5,843 nucleotides of DNA from Bacillota bacterium (lineage in GTDB: Bacteria; Bacillota; Clostridia; Lachnospirales; Lachnospiraceae), in the NCBI GenBank assembly GCA_023437885.1, contig JAEZFH010000054.1, positions 1-5,843 of the forward strand, written 5' to 3'. The translations under genes and the position numbers were made by a program. The notes under the pieces are model-generated. The model was not told the origin of the DNA, ran no database searches, and saw only the letters and a program-made list of their open reading frames with translations. Position 1 is the first letter of the stretch, and every line of letters starts with the position of its first letter. Shown piece after piece: positions 1 to 5,459 of the stretch.

Positions 1-1
1 C

Positions 2-43
2 CGGAATTGTCTGCTCACCCCGGAAGAGGAGGAATACGGCTAA
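2..43 (+). pseudogene. End of an upstream reading frame, probably the interrupted N-terminal part of the adjacent hydrolase gene
   Basis: Thirteen codons ending with TAA at 41-43 are open from the window edge, in the same frame as the hydrolase ORF that starts at 56. The residues before the stop (LLTPEEEEYG) and those after it (LYSFMNGLKAISFYML) read like one continuous stretch of a glycosidase barrel. No frame change is needed to join them. I therefore infer that the stop is a nonsense mutation inside one longer gene. The alternatives are a separate upstream gene that ends here, or a sequencing error. Only 40 bases are visible, so homology of the upstream part is not proven. Confidence 0.4.
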
Positions 44-55
44 CTCTATTCCTTT

Positions 56-1204
56 ATGAACGGATTAAAGGCAATCAGCTTCTATATGCTGGTGGAAAGG
101 GACCGCTGGACCGGATGTCCGGTGACGGCTGACGGAAGGGTACGGGAGAATTATTACCGGATGTTTCGGGAAATGCTGCGGATGCTGAAGGAGGAAAAAA
201 TCCATCAGTACCGGAGCAGGCCCAAAATCTTAATTCTTAAAAACTATGATATGGGAAGACTCAAAGCGCTGTATTCCATCCTGGATTTAAACACGCTCTC
301 CTCCAACTGCTTTATCACAGGTCCGGATATTCCTGCCGGGCTGTTCACCCCCGATACGGACCTTGGAATTCATATGGACCCGGACGGCAGCCATTATGCA
401 AAGGAAGTTTGGGTGGACCGGGTCGCGGTGGTATTGAACGGACAGCATTACGAATTCAACTATTCCGATCGGTATCTGCAGGAAGAAAAGTACCGGGATT
501 ATGATGTAATATTTGCTTCCAGCTACGATTTTATGGACCGGGAAATGCAGGAGAGGCTGGTCCGTTTTTCACAGTGTGACGGAAAGAGAGTATTCCTAGG
601 GCCTTATGTACCATATCTGGATCGTGATTTCAGGGAATGTACCGTAATTAAGGAAGCCTTGGAGGAGGCTTTGGGTATGGAGAAGCAGAAAGGGCCGGCT
701 GACTGTGGCATAACCCTGCTGTCAGACCCCGGCCGGCTTGATTTTGATTTTCTAAAACTGCAGAAAGAATATGTCTGTGAAGAAGAAGGTGCCTTTGAAG
801 ATGCTTCTGAAGAAGATAATACATGTAATGCATGCAAAGTTAATGCATATAAAGACAATGTATGTGAAGGTAATGCCTACGAAGACAATGCATGTGAAGA
901 ATATGACTATGAAGTCAATACTTGTGAAGATAATACCTGTGAAAAAGAAGATACCTCGAAAGAAGCTGGGGTGGAGATAGCTGTACATTATCCATCCACT
1001 GGCAGGGACCATCTTCTGTTCGTGGCGAATCATTCAGACAGGGAGAAGACGGTCAGACTCTATTATCAGGAGGACCGAAGCTTCCGAAGTGTCTGGCGGG
1101 GGAAGGGATGCAGTAAAAACAATATACTGACGGTCCAGGTGCCGCCGTATACCGTCAGTATATGGAAAGCAAAGATGGAGGAGGAAGCAGATGATAAGCA
1201 GTAA
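56..1204 (+). CDS. Beta-galactosidase-like glycoside hydrolase (clan GH-A, GH35/GH42-like), C-terminal portion
   Basis: Family members hydrolyse terminal beta-galactosides, usually on oligosaccharides brought into the cell. Residues 1-50 hold a YMLVERDRW segment (10-18) that I associate with the last strands of a GH-A TIM barrel. Residues 55-207 look like an alpha/beta Rossmann-like domain of the GH42 trimerisation type, with strands around KILIL, DVIFASSYDFMD (150-161) and RVFLGPYVPYLD. Residues about 306-376 look like a small C-terminal beta domain ending in PPYTVSIW. A Cys/Tyr-rich acidic repeat separates these two parts. No signal peptide or membrane segment is seen. At 382 residues it is much shorter than usual family members (roughly 650-800) and lacks most of the catalytic barrel. 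The ATG at 56 has no well-spaced ribosome binding site: the nearest purine run, at 21-32, is about 23 bases away. The gene is therefore probably the 3' part of a longer one, interrupted by the TAA at 41-43. Its end overlaps the next gene by 14 bases. The family is assigned from motifs only and GH35 versus GH42 is not settled. Confidence 0.6.
   Translation: MNGLKAISFYMLVERDRWTGCPVTADGRVRENYYRMFREMLRMLKEEKIHQYRSRPKILILKNYDMGRLKALYSILDLNTLSSNCFITGPDIPAGLFTPDTDLGIHMDPDGSHYAKEVWVDRVAVVLNGQHYEFNYSDRYLQEEKYRDYDVIFASSYDFMDREMQERLVRFSQCDGKRVFLGPYVPYLDRDFRECTVIKEALEEALGMEKQKGPADCGITLLSDPGRLDFDFLKLQKEYVCEEEGAFEDASEEDNTCNACKVNAYKDNVCEGNAYEDNACEEYDYEVNTCEDNTCEKEDTSKEAGVEIAVHYPSTGRDHLLFVANHSDREKTVRLYYQEDRSFRSVWRGKGCSKNNILTVQVPPYTVSIWKAKMEEEADDKQ
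791..970 (+). repeat. In-frame degenerate 15-bp tandem repeat encoding Cys/Tyr pentads
   Basis: About a dozen 15-base units lie inside the hydrolase gene. The best preserved run, 836-940, encodes KVNAY, KDNVC, EGNAY, EDNAC, EEYDY, EVNTC and EDNTC. Flanking units (AFEDA, SEEDN, TCNAC before; EKEDT, SKEAG after) are more decayed. The fifth residue is C260, Y265, C270, Y275, C280, Y285, C290, C295, so Cys and Tyr alternate through Y285 by TGY/TAY codon changes. The tract is acidic and more AT-rich than the surrounding gene. It sits between two apparent domains, where a flexible linker could tolerate growth by replication slippage. Confidence 0.8.
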
Positions 1205-1871
1205 AATTCATATGGATTACTTACAGCCGGAGAACTGGACACATCTTGGTGTAGTTCTTTCCTGTCTGAACCCGGAAAAAGAAGTGCTTCATATCTTAAA
1301 AACGGACACGGGAATATTCAAGGGGATCACCTCCCGCCATCAAAGCATTGCGCCGGAGGAATTTCTAAGCTCCGGTGAGCCGGAGCCTCAAAAAATATTT
1401 TCGAAGTATGGACAAATAGATGAAATCAGGGTATATACCTTACCGGGGCTGGAATGCTATTATACCAAAGTACAGGACCCTTCCGTCTATTCTATGGATA
1501 TCGATGATTACCTGAGTTATCTGTACCGGATGCAGGAAGAGACCGAGGGAATCCAAATTTATACCCGAAGGAACGGAACAAGGTGTTATCTGGATTATTT
1601 AAAGCGGTTAATTAATCCAAATGCGGAGAACGGAGCATTTCTACTATGGTTAACTAATCAAGGTGAACTGTATTTTAACTGTATCCTGGAGTATCAGGGA
1701 GGCAAGCTGGTCAGGATGACAACCTCGGACCGGTATCCTGATATTTATAATAATTATGATGAGTTATGCCTGCGATTAAAGTCGGAGTATCCCGATTCGA
1801 TGCAATGTGTTACTATGGAATTACGGGAATTTGCGGAGAGAGTCGAGGGGTTCCTTCAGGAGCAGAGCTAA
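1191..1871 (+). CDS. Unrecognised 226-residue cytoplasmic protein between hydrolase and two-component genes
   Basis: I do not recognise the family. The start is well supported: a GGAGGAGG run at 1177-1184 lies 6 bases before the ATG. The gene overlaps the hydrolase end by 14 bases, which suggests translational coupling. The protein has no signal peptide and no membrane span. It shows mixed alpha/beta character, with several short strand-like stretches (THLGVVLSCL, VLHILKTDTGIFKGI, GAFLLWLTNQGELYFNCILEYQGGKLVRM) and a helical, acidic C-terminus. Aromatic residues are frequent, notably Tyr (DDYLSYLYRM, YPDIYNNYDEL). Its place ahead of the kinase suggests an accessory role in the same sugar response, but that is inference from position only. 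The codon pattern and clean start support a real gene. Confidence 0.8.
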   Translation: MISSKIHMDYLQPENWTHLGVVLSCLNPEKEVLHILKTDTGIFKGITSRHQSIAPEEFLSSGEPEPQKIFSKYGQIDEIRVYTLPGLECYYTKVQDPSVYSMDIDDYLSYLYRMQEETEGIQIYTRRNGTRCYLDYLKRLINPNAENGAFLLWLTNQGELYFNCILEYQGGKLVRMTTSDRYPDIYNNYDELCLRLKSEYPDSMQCVTMELREFAERVEGFLQEQS

Positions 1872-1895
1872 TACCGCAGTCAGGAGGGAAAGAAA

Positions 1896-3701
1896 ATGTG
1901 TCTGGTAAATTGGATAAAAGGCATTCGGCCAATGAACAATACGTCACTGAGATTTCGCTTTACCGTGGCTATTATTTTCATGTCCATTGTACCGGGACTA
2001 ATTCTGACCTTCCTCTTCTATAATAACATGGAAAAATTCTACAAGGAAAAGATTCAAATCTTCCAGATTAACCTGCTGGATCAGATGACCTCCCGGATGA
2101 ATAATATTATGGAGCAAAGCAAGGTGGCTTCCGATCAGGTGCTTGGCCTGGCGGTGGCCTCCGGCTCCTTCAACGATTACCCCAGTATGGATCTGCATCA
2201 GAGGCTGATGTTAAAACGGGAACTGGAATCCCAGCTAAGCAATATCAGGATTGCCAATGCTTCTATTGATAATTTTTACCTGATCGGTTTTGAAAATAAT
2301 TTCTATACCTCCAATACAGAGTGGAACAGGGAAAAATTCCTGAAGCTTGATTGGGTAAAACTGGACAGAGGCCAGGAGGGCGGTTCTGTGACCATACCGA
2401 CACATAAGGCGGACTACCGGTATTTGAATTCCGGTAACAGTTCTACGCTGGTTGTGAGCCTGGTGACTTATCTGAACACGGTCAATGCCCACAGTATGAT
2501 CGGATTGGTGCAGATTGATATCAATTATAATACGATCAAAAAGGCAATGGACCCCATGACCATGACGGCTCAGGATTTTGCCTATATTGTTGACACAAAA
2601 GGAAATATCATCTATAGCCCCGAGGAGAAGCTGGCAGGAAAAAATATAGAGGGCTTTTCTTCTGAGTGGGATCATTACCGGGACAGCTATCAAAAAGTCA
2701 GTGGTTACTCCTATGTCAAGGACCGGGAGCAGACCCTCCGTACTTCCGATATCCGGGGGACGGATTGGAGGATTATTCAGGTGAACAGTGAAACCATGCT
2801 TAAGGGAGAATTAGCCAAGGCCCGCAGAATCTGGTTCCTGTTTGCCGTAATTTGTCTGGTTGCCGCCATTCTGCTGGCAGTAAGCCTGTCACACAGCGTT
2901 ACCAAGCCGGTTCTGAAGATCATTAAGAGTATGAAGCGGGTTGGCCACGGGAACTTCAATACAAAGGTGGAGAAGATCGAGGACCGGGATCTGGCGGTAC
3001 TGGCAGACAGCTTTAATATTATGGTGGCTGAAGTTGACAAGCTGATGAAGGAAAATGTCCAGAAGGAAAATGAACGGATTACAATGGAATTGACGGCATT
3101 AAATGCGCAGATCAACTCCCATTTTCTCTATAACACCCTGAATACCATTAAGTGGATGGCAATCCGCCAGGGAGCCAAGGATATCGTAAGGATGATTGTA
3201 GCTCTGGTCAATATGCTGGAGTATAGCTGTAAAAATATTGATCAACCCGTACTAATTCCGGAGGAAATCAAGTTTATCGAGGACTATGTTTATATCCAGC
3301 AGGTGCGCTGTAAGAGCAATACCAATATCAAATTTGAATTGGACGAAGAGCTTAAGGAATGTAAAATATTAAAAATGCTCCTGCAGCCGATTGTAGAAAA
3401 TGCAATGCTGCACGGCTTTGCAGACCGCAGCACCGGCAATGAAATTCTGATAAGGGGAAGGTACCTGGAAACGCGGATCCAGCTTCAGATCAGTGACAAC
3501 GGAAAAGGGTTTTACTATGACAGCATGGATAAATTGACCGGAGTAGGACTTCATAATATCCAGAACAGGCTCCGGCTGAATTACGGTGAGGAATACAGGC
3601 TGACCCTGGAAAGTAAGGTTGATGTCGGCACCTGTGTGTCCGTTGAGATACCGGTCATAAGAGAGAGGGTGGAGACGGTTGCAGAAGATACTGATCGTTG
3701 A
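1896..3701 (+). CDS. Membrane sensor histidine kinase, YesM/LytS type
   Basis: The protein senses an extracellular cue, autophosphorylates on histidine and passes the phosphate to the regulator encoded next. Its 601 residues hold a first membrane span at about 22-42, an extracytoplasmic sensor region of about 265 residues (probably Cache-like), a second span at about 312-334, and a HAMP linker at about 332-384. Next comes a His_kinase (PF06580-type) domain with the H box QINSHFLYNTLN, whose phospho-accepting histidine is H409. The ATPase domain has an N box (PIVENAMLHGF, N502), a G1 box (DNGKGF, D534) and a G2 box (GVGLHNI, G549-G551). All expected catalytic residues are present, so the kinase looks functional. 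The chosen ATG has AGGAGG at 1882-1887, 8 bases upstream. The in-frame ATG at 1932 is a weaker alternative. The gene starts 24 bases after its predecessor and overlaps the regulator gene by 23 bases. The ligand cannot be read from the sequence; a sugar is a guess from context. Confidence 0.95.
   Translation: MCLVNWIKGIRPMNNTSLRFRFTVAIIFMSIVPGLILTFLFYNNMEKFYKEKIQIFQINLLDQMTSRMNNIMEQSKVASDQVLGLAVASGSFNDYPSMDLHQRLMLKRELESQLSNIRIANASIDNFYLIGFENNFYTSNTEWNREKFLKLDWVKLDRGQEGGSVTIPTHKADYRYLNSGNSSTLVVSLVTYLNTVNAHSMIGLVQIDINYNTIKKAMDPMTMTAQDFAYIVDTKGNIIYSPEEKLAGKNIEGFSSEWDHYRDSYQKVSGYSYVKDREQTLRTSDIRGTDWRIIQVNSETMLKGELAKARRIWFLFAVICLVAAILLAVSLSHSVTKPVLKIIKSMKRVGHGNFNTKVEKIEDRDLAVLADSFNIMVAEVDKLMKENVQKENERITMELTALNAQINSHFLYNTLNTIKWMAIRQGAKDIVRMIVALVNMLEYSCKNIDQPVLIPEEIKFIEDYVYIQQVRCKSNTNIKFELDEELKECKILKMLLQPIVENAMLHGFADRSTGNEILIRGRYLETRIQLQISDNGKGFYYDSMDKLTGVGLHNIQNRLRLNYGEEYRLTLESKVDVGTCVSVEIPVIRERVETVAEDTDR
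3667..3681 (+). promoter_or_regulatory. Ribosome binding site and TTG start of the response regulator
   Basis: A GGGTGGAG purine run at 3667-3674 lies 4 bases before the TTG at 3679-3681. The site is inside the end of the kinase gene. TTG is needed because the receiver domain starts immediately (QKILIVDDE) and no in-frame ATG lies near it. The buried site and rare start fit translational coupling to the kinase. Confidence 0.75.
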
Positions 3702-4965
3702 TGATGAGGCATATTCCAGGGAAGCGATTGCGGAGACAATCCCTTGGGAGGATTACAGGATTCAGGTGCTGTGTGCATCCGGCGCCAGGGAGGCCCTGGA
3801 GTTACTGGGGAAGGAACAGATTGACGTCCTGCTCACTGACATTAAAATGCCGGAAATGAACGGGCTGGAGCTATTAGCAGAAGTCCGCCGGCTGGAAATT
3901 GACCTGGAGGTCATCATACTGAGCAGCTACAATGAATTTGAGCTTGTGAGACAGGCGATGAAGCTTGGCGCTTGTGATTATCTGTTCAAACCCACAATGC
4001 TGGAGGACGATATTATCGATTCCGTTCGAAAAGCGGCTGGAAAGCAGAAAGAAAAGGAGCTTCAAAAGAGGGAAAAGGTACAGCCAAAGAGTGATTATAA
4101 TAAGAGGAAGGAAAAAGAAGCTTTTTTATTCGACCTGTTAAGCGGAAGGAAAATGGAAGAAGAGAGTTTTGAACAGAAAATGAAGGAATTCCAGCTTCCT
4201 TTTACAATGGAAAATGCGGTGGTTATGGTCTTCAAGATAATGAAATCTTCCTCAAGCATGGCGGAAATATTTGAAAATGACAGCTACCTTATGAAAGCCT
4301 CCATCTGCAATGTGATTAATGAAGCATTGGAGACAATACCGAATTATGAAATTATTAGTCTCAGCTTTAACGAATACATTATTCTTGCGTGGAATAGGGA
4401 CAATTCGGGAGAAAAGCAATTCCTGTTCCGGATCGATCAGGCCATTGCTAAATCAACGGAATTCATGGAGGTGTATTATAGGATTGATTTTGCGGTAGGA
4501 ATAAGCAATTTCGGAAAGTACATGAAGGAAGCATCAAAGCTGTACCGGGAGGCCTCTTTCGAAGCGGATAAGGAAGAGCTGGATCAGGTCAGGGTGCACT
4601 ATGCCAGTGATTTTAGCCAAAGTGCCTTACTCAAGAGGGAATTATCCGTATCAATGGAGTATATTAAGAAAAACCTGGGCGATAAGAACCTCTCCCTGCA
4701 AGCTGTGGCAGAGTATATCGGTGTCAGTAAAAATTATTACAGTAAGGTATTTAAGGAAGGAACGGGAGTTAATTTTATTGACTACATTACCAGGCTGCGG
4801 GTGGAAAAAGCACGCAGCCTATATATCTATACGGATTTGAAAATCTATGAGATTGCCGAGAAGGTCGGTTACTCGGACTGGCACTATCTTTATACGGTAT
4901 ATAAAAGAATCCTGGGACACTCCATGTCCCAGGAGAAACGAAATCAGAAGGAAAAGAGCCAATAA
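3679..4965 (+). CDS. Response regulator with AraC-type DNA-binding domain, YesN type
   Basis: This is the likely phosphorylation partner of the upstream kinase and a transcription activator. Residues 1-120 form a receiver domain with the acidic pair D8-D9, phospho-acceptor D54 (LLTDIKMP), the switch serines at S82-S83 and conserved K104 (LFKP). Residues about 125-300 are a middle region of the kind common in YesN proteins, possibly a degenerate GGDEF-like fold (FAVGISNFGKYMKEASKLYREA). Residues about 318-418 carry two helix-turn-helix motifs of the AraC family: LSLQAVAEYIGVSKNYYSKVFK (338-359) and KIYEIAEKVGYSDWHYLYTVYK (388-409). Length (428) is a little under many YesN members. The tail HSMSQEKRNQKEKSQ departs from the usual SPSEYR ending of AraC domains and overlaps a perfect inverted repeat. 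Translation starts at TTG within the kinase gene. Targets are probably nearby carbohydrate-use genes; this is inferred from family habit. Confidence 0.95.
   Translation: MQKILIVDDEAYSREAIAETIPWEDYRIQVLCASGAREALELLGKEQIDVLLTDIKMPEMNGLELLAEVRRLEIDLEVIILSSYNEFELVRQAMKLGACDYLFKPTMLEDDIIDSVRKAAGKQKEKELQKREKVQPKSDYNKRKEKEAFLFDLLSGRKMEEESFEQKMKEFQLPFTMENAVVMVFKIMKSSSSMAEIFENDSYLMKASICNVINEALETIPNYEIISLSFNEYIILAWNRDNSGEKQFLFRIDQAIAKSTEFMEVYYRIDFAVGISNFGKYMKEASKLYREASFEADKEELDQVRVHYASDFSQSALLKRELSVSMEYIKKNLGDKNLSLQAVAEYIGVSKNYYSKVFKEGTGVNFIDYITRLRVEKARSLYIYTDLKIYEIAEKVGYSDWHYLYTVYKRILGHSMSQEKRNQKEKSQ
4911..4933 (-). terminator. Perfect 9-bp inverted repeat in the regulator 3' end, terminator-like on the minus strand
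   Basis: CCTGGGACA (4911-4919) and TGTCCCAGG (4925-4933) pair perfectly around the loop CTCCA. On the + strand no T-run follows. On the minus strand the hairpin is followed by ATTCTTTTAT, which resembles a weak intrinsic terminator. It lies downstream of the vanZ-like start on that strand, so it could end that transcript. It also encodes residues of the regulator tail, so it may be chance. Confidence 0.4.
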
Positions 4966-5058
4966 CTTGAAAATCAATGCATAAAATAATAGAACAATAT
5001 ATAGGAAAAGAAAAACTCCATACAGCATGAAAGAGTTAAATCGCTTCATTTTCATCAT
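4966..5058 (-). pseudogene. Truncated VanZ-like N-terminal fragment
   Basis: The minus strand from ATG 5058 encodes about 31 residues, starting MMKMKRFNSFMLYGVF and continuing through a hydrophobic span to YIVLLFYALIFK. This pattern, a short basic start followed by one span ending in LxxLIFK, matches my memory of VanZ-family N-termini (such as ALYLVTLIWLVLFK). The start is well equipped: AGGAGAAG at 5063-5070, 4 bases upstream, and an extended -10 box at 5125-5133. The family resemblance stops where the regulator gene begins on the other strand. The frame then runs antisense through regulator codons to a stop near 4819, giving a 79-residue protein without VanZ features. I infer a gene cut by recombination. 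Alternatively it is a novel small hydrophobic protein. The family call rests on one short segment. Confidence 0.45.
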
Positions 5059-5062
5059 AAAA

Positions 5063-5071
5063 CTTCTCCTC
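5063..5071 (-). promoter_or_regulatory. Strong ribosome binding site for the vanZ-like fragment
   Basis: The minus strand reads GAGGAGAAG followed by TTTT and then ATG ATG. This near-ideal Shine-Dalgarno site and its spacing show that a real start codon lies at 5058 or 5055. They rule against the TTG 18 bases further upstream. Confidence 0.7.
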
Positions 5072-5124
5072 AACAAATATAAATCATTTATAGTTAGAAT
5101 TGCTAAACTAATTCAATGTACTCA

Positions 5125-5133
5125 ATTATATCA
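5125..5133 (-). promoter_or_regulatory. Extended -10 promoter element reading leftward
   Basis: The minus strand reads TGATATAAT, a perfect TATAAT with the TGn extension. A -35 box is poor: TACACT is the closest match at about the right distance. The predicted start near 5118 gives a leader of about 60 bases before the vanZ-like ATG. Confidence 0.45.
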
Positions 5134-5149
5134 AAGTTAAATTAAAAAG

Positions 5150-5190
5150 TGTAGCCATGTATATTTATTCTTTTGATATACAGGGCTACA
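5150..5190 (-). terminator. Hairpin with 15-base arms, terminator-like on the minus strand
   Basis: TGTAGCCATGTATAT (5150-5164) pairs with ATATACAGGGCTACA (5176-5190) at 14 of 15 positions, with one A-G mismatch and an 11-base loop. On the minus strand the stem is followed by CTTTTTAATTT, as in an intrinsic terminator. On the + strand an A-rich stretch follows instead. It lies just upstream of the leftward -10 box, so it could insulate that promoter or overlap a regulator site. Confidence 0.5.
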
Positions 5191-5211
5191 AGAAAAATAT
5201 GACTTTGTCTA

Positions 5212-5232
5212 CAGCGGATTAACTGTCCGTTG
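5212..5232. repeat. Short inverted repeat, possible degraded terminator stem
   Basis: CAGCGGA and TCCGTTG can form a 7-base stem (one G-T wobble on the + strand RNA) around TTAACTG. A weak T-rich stretch (ATTTGAATT) follows on the + strand. There is no clear T-run, so termination is doubtful. Confidence 0.3.
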
Positions 5233-5255
5233 ATTTGAATTCACTTGACCGGTTA

Positions 5256-5285
5256 TTGAAAGTTAGTAATGGATACGGTTATAAT
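5256..5285 (+). promoter_or_regulatory. Sigma-A-like promoter reading rightward
   Basis: TTGAAA (5256-5261) and a perfect TATAAT (5280-5285) are 18 bases apart. The predicted start is near 5292. No protein gene with a ribosome binding site follows on this strand, but a strong terminator lies about 115 bases downstream. Confidence 0.5.
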
Positions 5286-5291
5286 TCTGTC

Positions 5292-5441
5292 TCGAAGGCA
5301 TCCAAGAACGGTTCAATATAGTAATGGAAACATATCTGGGATTTTGTACAATTCCAGGCTATAAAAATCAGAAAAATACCAATTGTATTGAATTCTCCGT
5401 TAATGAATACCACGCTGGGCCGTCCCTGACGTGGTATTTTT
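5292..5441 (+). ncRNA. Candidate small RNA of about 150 nt
   Basis: The interval runs from the start predicted by the promoter at 5256-5285 to the T-run of the terminator at 5406-5441. No known RNA family is recognised. A 40-codon ORF (5324-5446, METYLGFCTIPGYKNQ at its start) lies inside. It lacks a ribosome binding site and runs through the terminator stem, so a regulatory RNA is more likely than a peptide. The call depends entirely on the paired promoter and terminator. Confidence 0.3.
5406..5441 (+). terminator. Rho-independent terminator
   Basis: AATACCACG (5406-5414) pairs perfectly with CGTGGTATT (5430-5438). An inner GGG/CCC (5417-5419 with 5424-5426) can extend the stem. The run ATTTTT follows on the + strand. 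On the minus strand the stem is followed only by CATTAACGG, so it is weaker that way, although it sits 20 bases past the stop of the convergent membrane-protein gene and may serve both sides. Confidence 0.75.
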
Positions 5442-5459
5442 CATGAATAAATTTGTGCT

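Larger units (their letters stand above)
4966..5459. other. AT-rich intergenic region between convergent genes
   Basis: This 494-base stretch has no intact protein gene with a supported start on either strand. It contains the vanZ-like remnant, one promoter-like motif per strand, two inverted repeats and one clear terminator, each listed separately. No tRNA, transposase fragment, CRISPR repeat or recognised riboswitch was seen. The operon has no convincing terminator directly after 4965. Confidence 0.7.

Noticed and set aside
791..970. CRISPR array or metal-binding metallothionein gene suggested by the periodic repeat
   Set aside because: The repeat is only 15 bases with no unique spacers and lies in frame within a larger coding region.
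604..1033. Several minus-strand open frames and one + frame opposite the hydrolase and its repeat
   Set aside because: They are shadows of the hydrolase reading frame, produced by the repetitive codons, with biased low-complexity products and no ribosome binding sites.
1766..2023. An 85-codon + frame spanning the gene 2 to kinase boundary
   Set aside because: It overlaps two better supported genes in another frame and has no start signal or recognisable product.
2235..2693. A 152-codon minus-strand frame inside the kinase sensor region
   Set aside because: It is wholly antisense to a clear kinase gene, its composition looks like reverse-complement shadow, and no ribosome binding site was found.
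4966..5459. Possible insertion sequence or MITE made of the intergenic inverted repeats
   Set aside because: The repeats differ in sequence, no target-site duplication or transposase fragment was seen, and terminator-like roles explain them more simply.
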